Origin: Duganella sp. BuS-21
GTDB taxonomy: Bacteria > Pseudomonadota > Gammaproteobacteria > Burkholderiales > Burkholderiaceae_D
NCBI GenBank assembly: GCA_041874725.1
Contig: CP097466.1
Location: 3,224,001-3,288,000 of the forward strand
Length of the DNA: 64,000 nucleotides
Direction of reading: 5' to 3'
This document shows, piece after piece, positions 43,106-52,526 of the stretch. The number at the start of each line of letters is the position of its first letter. Within the stretch, counting starts at the first letter, position 1. A model generated the notes under the pieces. That model saw only the letters and a program-made list of their open reading frames with translations, did no database searches and was not told the DNA's origin. Made by a program: the position numbers and the translations under genes.

Positions 43106-43804
43106 ATGTCCATCAGCGCCCTGAGTTCCACCAGCGCCGCCAGCGCGCTCAGTTTCCTGAGCCGGTTGAGCAGCACCAATAGCACCAACAGCGCCAGCAG
43201 TGCCGGCAGCACCACCAACACCACAGGTGTGCGTCCGCCGCCACCACCACCGAAGGACGGCGGCGGTTTTGCCGACGCCATTGCCGAGGCCCTGGCCTCG
43301 ATCGGCATCAGCGAGGTCGGCACCGATAGCAGCGGCAGCGCGGCCGCATCCAGCGCCGAGGCCACCGATGCCAGCGCCGATGCCAACGACGTGGCCGCTG
43401 CGCTCGGCAGCTTCCTGCAAAGCCTGATGGGCGCGCTGCACGCGCAACACAGCGACAACGCCGAAGCGCCGCCCCCATACGGCGAGCAGCAGGGCGGGGC
43501 GGGCGGTCCCGGCAAACTGGAGTCCGATCTGCAAAGCCTGATCGCCGAGGTGGGCGCTGGCGCATCCTCCAGCGCAACGGATGGCAGCGACAGCGCCGAC
43601 GCCGTCGATCAGCTGGAAAGCGCATTCGCCAATTTGTTGGACAAGCTGGGCGCAGGCACAGACGCCAGCAGCGCCGACGGCACGGCTAGCACGGACAGCA
43701 CCGGCACCGATGCGGCGTCCAAGCTGGCGGCCTTCCTGCAGGCGCTGTCGGCCAAGGTCGGCGGCAGCGGCGTCAGTGGCAACCTGGTCAATACCACCGT
43801 TTAA
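43106..43804 (+). CDS. Low-complexity Ser/Ala/Gly-rich protein of unknown function
   Basis: This 232-residue protein is rich in Ser, Ala, Thr, Asp and Gly, with a Pro run (VRPPPPPPKDGGG) near residue 45. Four short helical segments recur: LGSFLQSLMGAL, LESDLQSLIAEVG, LESAFANLLDKLG and LAAFLQALSAKVG, separated by Ser/Asp-rich linkers. There is no signal peptide. The gene starts 31 bases after the CpxP-like gene and may be in its transcript. I recognise no family. Confidence 0.75.
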   Translation: MSISALSSTSAASALSFLSRLSSTNSTNSASSAGSTTNTTGVRPPPPPPKDGGGFADAIAEALASIGISEVGTDSSGSAAASSAEATDASADANDVAAALGSFLQSLMGALHAQHSDNAEAPPPYGEQQGGAGGPGKLESDLQSLIAEVGAGASSSATDGSDSADAVDQLESAFANLLDKLGAGTDASSADGTASTDSTGTDAASKLAAFLQALSAKVGGSGVSGNLVNTTV

Positions 43805-43878
43805 ACCGCAATCCCGTAGCACCCGGCGCTGCCGCACAGATGCGCGGCACCGGCTTTCTCACCCAAGCAGGAGTAGGT

Positions 43879-44790
43879 ATGGAATCTCACGACGATCACG
43901 AACACAGCCTGGCGGCCGACCTCACGGCCATGCTCAACCTCAACACCGACCGGCGCCAGACGCTGCGCTGGCTGCTGGCCGGCGCCTCGGCGCTGCCGGT
44001 GCTCGGCTGCGGCGGCGGCTCAGGCAGTGACACCACCACCACCACGGCCTCTACGACCACAGCGACCACCGGCACCACCGGCACCACCACAACGACGCCG
44101 ACGACGCCGACGACCGGCACGTCCACCACGCCCACCACCGGCTCGTGCTCGGTCATTCCAGAAGAGACGGGCGGCCCGTATCCGGCCGACGGCACCAACA
44201 GCAATAGCAGCGGGGTAGTGAACGTACTGACACAGTCGGGCGTGGTGCGCAGCGATATCCGCAGCAGCTTCGGCAGCGCCAGCGGCACGGCGGCCGGCGT
44301 GCCGCTGACCATCAAGCTGCAGATCGTCAACGCCAACAACAACTGCGCGGCGCTGGCTAACGCCGCCGTCTACCTGTGGCACTGCGATCGCGACGGCAAC
44401 TACTCACTGTACTCCAGCGGCGTCACCAACCAGAACTACCTGCGCGGCGTGCAGGAAACCGATAGCAGCGGCAACCTGAGCTTCACCACGATCTATCCGG
44501 GCTGCTACTCGGGCCGCGTGCCGCATGTGCACTTCGAAGTGTACGCCTCACTGGCCAAGGCCAGCAGCGCCTCCAACCGCATCCGCACCTCGCAGTTCAC
44601 CTTCCCGGTGACCACCAGCAACGAGGTGTACGCCACCGCCGGCTACAGCGCCAGCGTGCGCAATATGGCGGCGATCAGCTTCAGCAGCGACAACGTCTTC
44701 AGCGACGGCTACTCGCTGCAGATGTCGGCCGTCACCGGCAACGCCACCGATGGCTATGTGGCGACGCTGGTGGTGGCGGTGTCCGTTTAA
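43879..44790 (+). CDS. Intradiol ring-cleavage dioxygenase-like Tat lipoprotein
   Basis: The protein is 303 residues. The ATG at 43879 has AGGAG five bases upstream. The N-terminus has a twin-arginine motif (RRQTLRW) leading to a lipobox (PVLGC, Cys44), then a Thr-rich linker of about 45 residues. The catalytic domain resembles protocatechuate 3,4-dioxygenase, with candidate non-haem iron ligands Tyr175 (DGNY), Tyr210 (YPGCYSG), His216 and His218 (PHVHFEVY). Extracytoplasmic members are widespread and their substrates mostly unknown. It overlaps the convergent DUF1501 gene by 4 bases. Confidence 0.88.
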   Translation: MESHDDHEHSLAADLTAMLNLNTDRRQTLRWLLAGASALPVLGCGGGSGSDTTTTTASTTTATTGTTGTTTTTPTTPTTGTSTTPTTGSCSVIPEETGGPYPADGTNSNSSGVVNVLTQSGVVRSDIRSSFGSASGTAAGVPLTIKLQIVNANNNCAALANAAVYLWHCDRDGNYSLYSSGVTNQNYLRGVQETDSSGNLSFTTIYPGCYSGRVPHVHFEVYASLAKASSASNRIRTSQFTFPVTTSNEVYATAGYSASVRNMAAISFSSDNVFSDGYSLQMSAVTGNATDGYVATLVVAVSV

Positions 44791-46229
44791 ACGGCGTTCA
44801 TGAAGCCGAGGTTGCGGGTGCTGAAGTTGCCGATGTTCGGGAACACGTCCGCAGTCTCGGTGGCCGACAGGCCGAACCAGCTGCCCAGCGTGGCGCCGTA
44901 TTGGTCCACCGAAATGGCCGGCAACAGAGCGCCGGACCCGGCGTCATTCTTGTGCCCAATGCCCACGGCCGGCATGGTGCCGTAGATATCCTTGCCTTTC
45001 ACGGCACCCCCCATGACGAAGTGGTGCGAGCCCCAGCCGTGGTCGGTGCCGTCGCCATTGCTGGTGAACGTGCGGCCGAAGTCCGATGCGGTGAACAGCG
45101 TAACTTGCTTGGTCATGTCGCCACCAGGCAGCGAATACAGCACGGCATTGAAATACCGCATCGCGTGACTCAGCTGCGCCAGCAGGTCAGCCTGGTGGGT
45201 GCGCTGCTTATCGTGCGTATCGAAGCCGCCGATGCTGACATAAAATACCTGACGCTTCATGCCCAGCGTATTGCGGCCGCCGATCATGCGCGCCACGGTT
45301 TGCAGTTGCACCGCCAGCGGATTGACGCTTGCCACACCGGTGTTCGGATTGACGTACCAGCTTGGGTCCACCACGCCGCCGGCGCCGATCGGCAGCATGG
45401 CGGTGCTGGCGGCTGCTTGCGTGGTGATGGCGTTGCGCGCCACTGCGGCATGTTCCTTCTGGATCAGGTCGGTGCTGTCGGCGGTAATGATGTCGCGCAA
45501 GGTGTTAGCGGCCAGGGTCGAGCCGAACAGCGGGCCGCTCAGGTTTTTGATTGCCGGGATACTGGTTCCGGCAAACTGCAACTGGCGCAACATCCGGCCG
45601 CTGAGGAAGGTCGAGTTGCCCGAGGTGGAGACGGCGGCAAACGAGGAATTCGCGTTCGCGGCCGCCAGCATCTCCACCATGCGCGCCCCCCAGCCGGAGG
45701 TGTTGCTGCCCTCAGGCTGATTTGACTGCCACACGGCCTGCTGATCGTTGTGCGAGAACAGTTTTGACGGCAGCGGCACCGAGCGGGCATGGAACTCGGC
45801 CTTGGTGGTGGGCTGGATCAGTGTGCCGACATTGGCCACCACGGCCAGGTTGCCATTGTTGAACAAGTCACGCATGGCGGTCATGCTGGGATGCAGTGCG
45901 AAGCTGCGGCCGGCTTGCGCGGTAGTGGGCGCGATCGGCAGCAGACTGCTATAGGCGCTACCTTGGCCGAGTGCGATGGAGTCCGCGCTGGCGGTGGTGC
46001 GGTATTTCGAGTAGCTCGCCCACGACTCGGGATCGGTGCTCAGAACGGTGTTGAAGCCGTCGTTGCCACCGGTCAGAAATACGCATACCAGCGCCTTGTA
46101 ATCGGACGCAGTGGCGGCAGCTGCGCTGCTCATGGCCGCAAGATTCATCGAGAAGGGAATTGCAGTGCCGCCGGCCAGGGACAACATGCTACCGAGAAAA
46201 TTGCGACGGGATTGCATCGGTTTGCTCAT
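44787..46229 (-). CDS. DUF1501 domain-containing protein
   Basis: This 480-residue exported protein carries a Tat-type signal (MQSRRNFLGSMLSLAGGTAIPFS). The DUF1501 pattern is clear: VCVFLTGGNDGFNTVLSTD near the start, then HNDQQAVWQSNQPE, and FTASDFGRTFTSNGDGTDHGWGSHHFVMGGAVKG toward the end (read in parts). This is an alkaline-phosphatase/sulfatase-like fold of unknown activity. It follows the DUF1800 gene by 10 bases; the two are a common conserved pair in proteobacteria. Confidence 0.93.
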   Translation of the reverse strand: MSKPMQSRRNFLGSMLSLAGGTAIPFSMNLAAMSSAAAATASDYKALVCVFLTGGNDGFNTVLSTDPESWASYSKYRTTASADSIALGQGSAYSSLLPIAPTTAQAGRSFALHPSMTAMRDLFNNGNLAVVANVGTLIQPTTKAEFHARSVPLPSKLFSHNDQQAVWQSNQPEGSNTSGWGARMVEMLAAANANSSFAAVSTSGNSTFLSGRMLRQLQFAGTSIPAIKNLSGPLFGSTLAANTLRDIITADSTDLIQKEHAAVARNAITTQAAASTAMLPIGAGGVVDPSWYVNPNTGVASVNPLAVQLQTVARMIGGRNTLGMKRQVFYVSIGGFDTHDKQRTHQADLLAQLSHAMRYFNAVLYSLPGGDMTKQVTLFTASDFGRTFTSNGDGTDHGWGSHHFVMGGAVKGKDIYGTMPAVGIGHKNDAGSGALLPAISVDQYGATLGSWFGLSATETADVFPNIGNFSTRNLGFMNAV

Positions 46230-46239
46230 GTTTGCTTCC

Positions 46240-48021
46240 TTATTTCTGTACTAAATATTCGGGTGAGGCCATGGTCAGGTAGATCGCCAGGTACACGCGG
46301 TTTTTGGTAGCAATAATAGTGTCCGCGCCGTTCCACGGTTTCGGATCAAGCACCACGGAGTTCAGCGCCGCCAGAATCTTGGCGCGCAGCGTGCTCGACA
46401 TTGAACCAGACATCAGCAACAGGTTCACGCGGTCCACCAGCAGCTCAGGTGTTGCGGCCAGCGCCCACTCTTTGGTGTAATCAGCCCTGATATTGTCATC
46501 CACGCCGAAGCCGTATTGCATCACCTGCTGCAGGAAGTTCAGGTAGCCGGTTATCGACGGGCCACTGGTGATCTGAAGTTCGGCCGACACCTGGCCGGCG
46601 TTCGACAATGCCGATCCGGGTGGCGAGTACATCGGGCGATAGAAGTTAAACACCGACGGCGATTGAAGCACGGTTTGCGCCAGCGCGGTGTTGACGTCAC
46701 TGGTGCCCCACGATAAGAACCAGCCATTGCTGGAAGTGGCGTTGAATGCACGTAGGAAGTTCGCCAGGCGTAGCAATGGCTCTCGCAGCTTCTTCGGATT
46801 GGTGGCCTCGGTCGCTTCGCTGTCGAGCAGAATGGCGCGGATCACCGCCTTCATGTCGCCGCGCACGCCGCTGCCGTTGTTGTTGAAAGCGGCGGCGACG
46901 CGGCTGACATAGGCCGGGCTTGGATTGCTGGTAACCAGGTGCTGGATCAGCTGACGGCCAATGAAGGGACCGACGTTGGGATGGTTGAACAGCGTGTCGA
47001 GCGCGATCTTCACTTCAGTCGTTGCGTTGGTGCCTGCAGGAATCGTCACGCCCAGGAACGATTTTTCCGACGTCGAGTGATAGGCCGTGTAGTTCTGCAT
47101 GGGCGTCCATGCGCGGTCGGAATACACGGTGTAGCCATAGAAACGCGATTCGCTCTGGTCCGGTCCGGCCCAGCTCCAGCCGGTAAAGACCTTGGCCAAG
47201 CCCATGATATCCTCGTGCTCATAGGTCAGCTGGGGTTTGCCGTCCGCCAACTTGACGCTGCCGTCCTGATTCAGCTGGTACAGGCCAATCGTCATCAGCT
47301 GCATGACTTCGCGCGCAAAATTTTCATCCGGCATGCGTGTGCCGTCTTCCTTCACGTTATGAATGTGGCTGAGATAAGTGCCCATCAGCGGATGCAGGGC
47401 AACGCCTTCCAGCAGATCGCGGAAATTCAGCAGACCGCGGCGCGCCAGCATATCGTAGTAATTGGCGACACCGTAAGGCTCCGGATAGATGGCATCGTCC
47501 TTGGTCGAAATGACAAAAATCTGCGACAGGGCAAAGGCAACCCGCTGGCGCAACTGGTCTGGTCCGGAAATGGCTTGCTGCCAGAATGAACCCAGGAATT
47601 GCTCGGAGACGACCTTGCGCGTAACGCCGGACGATGCGGAAGAGGCGTAGTAGTTGAGATAGCTCCGATGCATGTTTTGCGGCATCGAAAACTGCGCTGT
47701 TATCCAGGCCGACGTGCCCATGCTGGCTAGCTCGGCAATAGTGGCCGAGGTAGGGCCAAAGCTTGCTTGTGCCAAGAAATGTGCTGCAGCTTCTGGCGTC
47801 ATTGTAGCTGCTGCTACTGCGCTGCTGTTACTGCTAGTGCCGGCAGCAAGGGTGCCGCTGCCGGAGTCGGTGCTTGCACCTGCGATCATGTATGCCAGGA
47901 ATTTGCTCTGTGGTGCCTGTGCTTCTTGCGGGTTTGTGGTGTCACTTACCGAGCCGCCGCAAGCAGCTAGGATGGACAATACGGCGATCGGTAAGAACCG
48001 TTTAAAGTTGCTCAAGACCAT
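46240..48021 (-). CDS. DUF1800 domain-containing lipoprotein
   Basis: This 593-residue protein has a lipoprotein signal (FLPIAVLSILAACGG). The ATG at 48021 is used; GGGA lies 6 bases before it, and a TTG at 48033 is the other choice. DUF1800 features are AAHFLAQASFGPTSATIAEL, DQLRQRVAFALSQIF, PDENFAREVMQLMTIGLYQLN, HPNVGPFIGRQLIQHLVTSNPSPAYV, and a C-terminal YLTMASPEYLVQ. Function is unknown. It is co-transcribed with the DUF1501 gene. The AT-rich 200 bases upstream should hold its promoter. Confidence 0.92.
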   Translation of the reverse strand: MVLSNFKRFLPIAVLSILAACGGSVSDTTNPQEAQAPQSKFLAYMIAGASTDSGSGTLAAGTSSNSSAVAAATMTPEAAAHFLAQASFGPTSATIAELASMGTSAWITAQFSMPQNMHRSYLNYYASSASSGVTRKVVSEQFLGSFWQQAISGPDQLRQRVAFALSQIFVISTKDDAIYPEPYGVANYYDMLARRGLLNFRDLLEGVALHPLMGTYLSHIHNVKEDGTRMPDENFAREVMQLMTIGLYQLNQDGSVKLADGKPQLTYEHEDIMGLAKVFTGWSWAGPDQSESRFYGYTVYSDRAWTPMQNYTAYHSTSEKSFLGVTIPAGTNATTEVKIALDTLFNHPNVGPFIGRQLIQHLVTSNPSPAYVSRVAAAFNNNGSGVRGDMKAVIRAILLDSEATEATNPKKLREPLLRLANFLRAFNATSSNGWFLSWGTSDVNTALAQTVLQSPSVFNFYRPMYSPPGSALSNAGQVSAELQITSGPSITGYLNFLQQVMQYGFGVDDNIRADYTKEWALAATPELLVDRVNLLLMSGSMSSTLRAKILAALNSVVLDPKPWNGADTIIATKNRVYLAIYLTMASPEYLVQK

Positions 48022-48261
48022 GTTATTTCCCAAAAAAAACTAATGGGACCGATTGTAGAAGAGATCGCCTTTCATGTTGGGATTGATTTTTTTTGTGCGA
48101 GGCAACATTATATTTTTAAAAAGTAATTAGTTGAAGTTAGGCGACAAAGCGTGCATCTTAGAGGAACTTATGAAGAGTTAAACGATAATTTTTTTTCGGA
48201 AACGTGAATTTTCTGCGACAATTTATACTTAAAATGTAAATTTTTCGTCGTTTGGACCCAA

Positions 48262-48288
48262 AAAAAGGCAGCGAGGCTGCCTTTTGTG
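48262..48288 (-). terminator. Rho-independent terminator after the decarboxylase gene
   Basis: GGCAGC (48267-48272) and GCTGCC (48276-48281) form a stem with a 3-base loop. On the minus strand it is followed by seven T residues. It lies 16 bases past the decarboxylase stop. The 240 bases between it and the DUF1800 start are AT-rich and hold no gene. Confidence 0.85.
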
Positions 48289-48303
48289 CTTATTGCGATT
48301 GTT

Positions 48304-50556
48304 TTATTGCTTGACGCAATCCACGAAGTAGCCGCGCTTGCCGTCCACTTCGCGCTTGACCAGGCCGTGGACGTCGGTCTCAAAGCCCGGGAAACGTTCG
48401 TTGAAGTCACGTGCGAAGCGCAGGTAGTCAACGATGGTCTTGTTGAAGCGCTCGCCCGGGATCAGCAACGGAATGCCCGGTGGATACGGCGTCAGCAGGA
48501 TCGAGGTGATGCGGCCTTCCAGCTCATCAATGGCAACCCGCTCGATTTCGCGGTGCGCCATCTTGGCGAAGGCGTCCGACGGCTTCATGGCGGGCACCAT
48601 GTCAGACAGGTACATCTCGGTGGTCAGGCGCGCCACGTCGTAGGCCTTGTAGAAGTCGTGGATCTGCTGGCACAGGTCGCGCAGGCCCATGGTTTCGTAG
48701 GTCGGGTTGGCGGCCGCGAATTCCGGCAGGATGCGCCACATCGGCTGGTTCTTGTCGTAGTCGTCCTTGAACTGCTGCAGCGCGGTCAGCAGCGTGTTCC
48801 AGCGGCCCTTGGTGATGCCGATGGTAAACATGATGAAGAACGAGTACAGGCCGCACTTCTCGATGATCACGCCGTGCTCGGCCAGGTACTTGGTGACGAT
48901 CGACGCCGGAATGCCGGTCTCGTCGAACTTGCCGTCCAGCGACAGGCCCGGGTTGACGATGGTGGCCTTGATCGGGTCCAGCATATTGAAGCCCGGCGCC
49001 AGCTTGCCGAAGCCGTGCCAGTCGTCCTCGGCCTTGATGATCCAGTCTTCGCGGGTGCCGATGCCTTCTTCCGCAAACTCGTTCGGGCCCCACACTTTGA
49101 ACCACCAGTCCTTGCCCCACTCGGCGTCGATCTTCTTCATGGCGCGGCGGAAGTCCAGCGCTTCCAGGATCGATTCTTCCACCAGGGCGGTGCCGCCCGG
49201 CGCTTCCATCATGGCCGCAGCGACGTCGCAGGAGGCGATGATCGAGTATTGCGGCGAGGTCGAGGTGTGCATCAGGTAGGCCTCGTTGAAGGCGTCCCGG
49301 TCCAGCTTGACGGTTTCCGATTCGCGCACCAGCACTTGCGAGGCCTGCGACAGGCCGGCCAGCAGCTTGTGGGTCGACTGGGTCGAGAAGATCATCGACT
49401 CCTTGGCGCGCGGGCGGTCCTTGCCGATCGCGTGCATGTTCTTGTAGAAGTCGTGGAAGGTGGCGTGTGGCAGCCAGGCTTCGTCGAAGTGCAGGGTGTC
49501 GATCTGGCCGTCCAGCATTTCGCGCAGGGTCTCGACGTTGTAGACCACGCCGTCGTAGGTCGACTGGGTGATGGTCAGGATGCGCGGCTTCTTGTTCACG
49601 GCTTCGCGCGCGAACGGATTGGCTTCGATCTTGCGCATGATGCTTTCCATCGTGAACTCTTCCAGCGGAATCGGACCGATGATGCCGAGGTGGTTACGGG
49701 TCGGCATCAGGAACACCGGAATCGCGCCGCACATGATGATCGAATGCAGGATGGATTTGTGGCAGTTGCGGTCGACCACGACGATGTCGCCCGGCGCTAC
49801 GGTCGAGTGCCAGACCATCTTGTTCGAGGTCGAGGTGCCGTTGGTGACGAAGTAGCAATGGTCGGCGTTGAAGATGCGCGCGGCGTTGCGTTCGGACTTG
49901 GCGACCGGGCCGGTGTGATCCAGCAACTGGCCCAGCTCTTCGACGGCGTTGCAGACGTCGGCGCGCAGCATGTTTTCACCGAAGAACTGGTGGAACATCT
50001 GGCCGATCGGCGACTTCAGGAAGGCTACGCCGCCCGAGTGGCCGGGGCAGTGCCACGAATACGAGCCGTCGTTGGCGTATTCCACCAGCGCGCGGAAGAA
50101 CGGCGGCGCCAGGCCGTCCAGGTAGGACTTGGCTTCGCGGATGATGTGGCGCGCCACGAATTCCGGCGTGTCCTCGAACATGTGGATGAAGCCGTGCAGC
50201 TCGCGCAGGATGTCGTTGGGAATGTGGCGCGAAGTGCGGGTTTCGCCGTACAGGTAGATCGGGATGTCGGCGTTCTTGTAGCGGATTTCTTCGACGAAGG
50301 CGCGCAGCGACTTCAGGGCGGTGTCGGTCTCTTCAACCGAACCGGCGCCGAATTCCTCGTCGTCGATCGACAGCACGAAGGCCGAGGCGCGCGATTGCTG
50401 CTGGGCGAACTGGGACAGGTCGCCGTAGCTGGTCACGCCCACCACTTCCATGCCTTCTTTTTCCATTGCATCGGCCAGGGCGCGAATGCCCAGGCCGGAC
50501 GTGTTCTCGGAACGGAAATCCTCGTCAATGATGACGATGGGGAAACGAAATTTCAT
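48304..50556 (-). CDS. Arginine/lysine/ornithine decarboxylase (PLP fold type I, wing-domain class)
   Basis: This 750-residue cytoplasmic decarboxylase makes a polyamine or diamine from a basic amino acid. A receiver-like wing domain (residues 1-125, PIVIIDEDFRSENTSGLGIRALADAM) is followed by the PLP core. The Schiff-base lysine is Lys397 in STQSTHKLLAGLSQASQ, with the cofactor Asp in DTLHFDEAWLPH and the C-terminal substrate domain after that. The start has GGAGAC seven bases upstream. Which of Arg, Lys or Orn is used cannot be told here. A terminator-like hairpin and T-run lie immediately before the ribosome site. Confidence 0.93.
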   Translation of the reverse strand: MKFRFPIVIIDEDFRSENTSGLGIRALADAMEKEGMEVVGVTSYGDLSQFAQQQSRASAFVLSIDDEEFGAGSVEETDTALKSLRAFVEEIRYKNADIPIYLYGETRTSRHIPNDILRELHGFIHMFEDTPEFVARHIIREAKSYLDGLAPPFFRALVEYANDGSYSWHCPGHSGGVAFLKSPIGQMFHQFFGENMLRADVCNAVEELGQLLDHTGPVAKSERNAARIFNADHCYFVTNGTSTSNKMVWHSTVAPGDIVVVDRNCHKSILHSIIMCGAIPVFLMPTRNHLGIIGPIPLEEFTMESIMRKIEANPFAREAVNKKPRILTITQSTYDGVVYNVETLREMLDGQIDTLHFDEAWLPHATFHDFYKNMHAIGKDRPRAKESMIFSTQSTHKLLAGLSQASQVLVRESETVKLDRDAFNEAYLMHTSTSPQYSIIASCDVAAAMMEAPGGTALVEESILEALDFRRAMKKIDAEWGKDWWFKVWGPNEFAEEGIGTREDWIIKAEDDWHGFGKLAPGFNMLDPIKATIVNPGLSLDGKFDETGIPASIVTKYLAEHGVIIEKCGLYSFFIMFTIGITKGRWNTLLTALQQFKDDYDKNQPMWRILPEFAAANPTYETMGLRDLCQQIHDFYKAYDVARLTTEMYLSDMVPAMKPSDAFAKMAHREIERVAIDELEGRITSILLTPYPPGIPLLIPGERFNKTIVDYLRFARDFNERFPGFETDVHGLVKREVDGKRGYFVDCVKQ

Positions 50557-50571
50557 GCATGTCTCCAAAAA

Positions 50572-50604
50572 AGCAAGCCGCCCCTGACCAGTGTGGAGGG
50601 GCGG
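50572..50604 (-). terminator. Hairpin plus T6 immediately upstream of the decarboxylase ribosome site
   Basis: CCGCCCCT (50578-50585) and AGGGGCGG (50597-50604) form a perfect 8-bp stem. On the minus strand it is followed by CTTGCTTTTTT and then GGAGAC, the ribosome site of the decarboxylase. It can end transcripts of the upstream thyA-folA operon. If the decarboxylase promoter lies above it, it would act as an attenuator. Confidence 0.7.
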
Positions 50605-50752
50605 ACTAGGGCGCGACCAAGGTGGCCGCAAAAAATAAGAACGGGATTCTCGCAGAAATAGCGGCTCTGCGGGAAAAAAATTATCGTAACAGAATGCCTG
50701 ACAGGAATGACACCGTTATTACAACCGTGCCATGCTATTCAGTAAATATTAC

Positions 50753-51325
50753 TTAGTGAACGGCAAACCAGGCCATGGCGCCCAGCACGATGCCGACACC
50801 GGCCACGCCGTAGGCCAGGCCCATCATCCACTTCTTGCGGGTCAGCAGGGTGATGGCGGCCAGCGAGATGGCGATCTGCTCGGCGGTGGTGGCCAGCGCC
50901 CACTGGTGGTGCTTGTGCATGGCTTGGTCCGACCTGTGGTTCCACTCTGTAGAGGATGCCTCCCACTTCTCGGCTTCCTTCTTGATGTCTTCCTTTTCGG
51001 CCTTGTAGCGGGCCACTTCGGCCTCGTAGCGCTTGGGATCGACGCCGGGCAGGGTCATAACCAGCTCGGCCAGGTTCTGCTTGGAGGACTTGGCCTGATA
51101 GTAATTCCAGCTATTGGCGGCCTGGGTTTTGTCGATGGCGGCGTTGTTCTTGAACAGCGCCGCTTCGTTTTGCGTGGCGCCGCCGAGGTAGCCGAAGGCC
51201 GCGCCGACGGTGGCCAGGATGGCCGTCATGACGGCAATGTTGTTGGAAAAGCCGTCGTTGCCGTGGGCGGCATGTTCGACCGCGTGGTCGTGTGGTCCGT
51301 GTACGTGGAAACCTTGGCCAGACAT
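50753..51325 (-). CDS. DUF4337 domain-containing membrane protein
   Basis: This 190-residue protein has an N-terminal His-rich part, a first helix (NIAVMTAILATVGAAFGYLGG), a coiled-coil-like charged middle (QNEAALFKNNAAIDKTQAANSWNYYQAKSSKQNLAE, then RYKAEKEDIKKEAEKWEAS), and two C-terminal helices ending in AMAWFAVH. This is the DUF4337 layout; the function is unknown. The ATG at 51325 has AAGGA seven bases upstream. It is the last gene of the thyA-hydrolase-folA run. Confidence 0.85.
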   Translation of the reverse strand: MSGQGFHVHGPHDHAVEHAAHGNDGFSNNIAVMTAILATVGAAFGYLGGATQNEAALFKNNAAIDKTQAANSWNYYQAKSSKQNLAELVMTLPGVDPKRYEAEVARYKAEKEDIKKEAEKWEASSTEWNHRSDQAMHKHHQWALATTAEQIAISLAAITLLTRKKWMMGLAYGVAGVGIVLGAMAWFAVH

Positions 51326-51342
51326 AGGGGTATCCTTAAAAC

Positions 51343-51828
51343 TTAGGCCTTGCGGCGCAGTGTGACAAAAGCGTAGCGCAAACCGGATGCATCGGACGTG
51401 TGCTCGTCGCGGGCGGTTTCTTGCCACGCGCTGGCGTCGATCTCCGGGAAAAATGCATCGCAGTCGAAGGTATGGGCAATTTGCGTAATAATCAACTGGT
51501 CGGCCAGTTGCATGGATTGCTGGTAGATCTCGGCGCCGCCGATGACGAAGCCCTCGGCGCCGTCCAGCAGGGCGATGGCGGCCTCGATGGAGCCGACCGC
51601 CTCGACGCCGTCATGGCGCCATGCCGCGTTGCGGGTGATGACGATATTGCGGCGGTTCGGCAGCGGCCGGCCTATCGAATCAAAGGTTTTGCGGCCCATG
51701 ATGATCGGGTGGCCGGTGGTCAGCCGCTTGAAATGCGCCAGATCCTCCGGCAGCTTCCACGGCAGGCTGTTATTGATGCCGATGCCGCGCTGGGCGTCGG
51801 TGGCGACGATGATGGTCAGAGTGCTCAT
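51343..51828 (-). CDS. folA: Dihydrofolate reductase
   Basis: This 161-residue NADPH-dependent enzyme regenerates tetrahydrofolate from the dihydrofolate made by thymidylate synthase. It has the classic N-terminal pattern GIGINNSLPWKLPEDLAHFKRLTTGHPIIMGRKTFDSIGRPLPNR (read in parts) and the catalytic acidic residue in the PEDLAHF helix. VIGGAEIYQQSM lies in the second half. The length is typical. Its start overlaps the upstream hydrolase stop by 4 bases (ATGA), so it is translated with thyA and the hydrolase. Confidence 0.96.
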   Translation of the reverse strand: MSTLTIIVATDAQRGIGINNSLPWKLPEDLAHFKRLTTGHPIIMGRKTFDSIGRPLPNRRNIVITRNAAWRHDGVEAVGSIEAAIALLDGAEGFVIGGAEIYQQSMQLADQLIITQIAHTFDCDAFFPEIDASAWQETARDEHTSDASGLRYAFVTLRRKA

Positions 51829-52526
51829 AGCTTTTCATTGTAGAAGGCCAGCAGGTGGTCCGCCAGTGCTTGCGGGGCTTCCAGCGGGATCATGTGGCCG
51901 GTGCCTTCGGTCAGCATGTGGAGCTGGGCCGTCGGGTTGTAGGTGGTGAATTCGCGCACGTCGTCGGCCGGCACCAATTTGTCCTGTTCCGAGGCGACGA
52001 TCATGACCGGGCAACGCAGCTCGCCGGTGCGGCGCATCAGGTCCGGGCGTTCGATGGTGGTGCGAAACTGCGTCAGCAGCACGTCCTTACCCAGTTCCAC
52101 CGCCATCCGCTGGATGACGTCGACGATGGCCGGATCGTCCATGTGCTCGGGCGCGAGGACTTCTCGCAGGCGCATTTGCGTCATGCCGGTGTACTGGTTC
52201 TTTTCCAGCAGCGGGATGATGCGCAGGCGCGTGGCCTTTTCCTTTTCCTGCAGGCCCTTGGCGGAACTGGCGATGATGACCAGCGAGTTCACGCGCTCCG
52301 GGTTGGCCAGCGCGAATTCCACCGCCAGGTAGGCGCCCAGCGAGAAGGCGACCAGGTTGGCCTTCGGCGCGGCGTGGGCGGAGATCAGTTCCTGCATTTG
52401 CTCGCGCGAGCGCGCCTCGTGCAGCGGGACGTGGTTGAATTCGAAGCCTTCGCCCAGCAGCGGCAGCAATCGGCTCCACATGCGTTGATCGCACAGGGTG
52501 CCGGGCACTAAATCCAGTCGCATCAT
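51825..52526 (-). CDS. Alpha/beta hydrolase between thyA and folA
   Basis: This 233-residue hydrolase has the nucleophile in [22 protein letters not shown] (FSLGAY in place of GxSxG, Ser likely catalytic), an Asp in ASEQDKLVP and a His in [11 protein letters not shown]. The ATG at 52526 overlaps the thyA stop by 4 bases. An upstream in-frame extension lies in thyA and is rejected. Its placement inside a thyA-folA operon is consistent in direction and overlap, but no role in folate metabolism is known to me. Confidence 0.88.
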   Translation of the reverse strand: MMRLDLVPGTLCDQRMWSRLLPLLGEGFEFNHVPLHEARSREQMQELISAHAAPKANLVAFSLGAYLAVEFALANPERVNSLVIIASSAKGLQEKEKATRLRIIPLLEKNQYTGMTQMRLREVLAPEHMDDPAIVDVIQRMAVELGKDVLLTQFRTTIERPDLMRRTGELRCPVMIVASEQDKLVPADDVREFTTYNPTAQLHMLTEGTGHMIPLEAPQALADHLLAFYNEKL

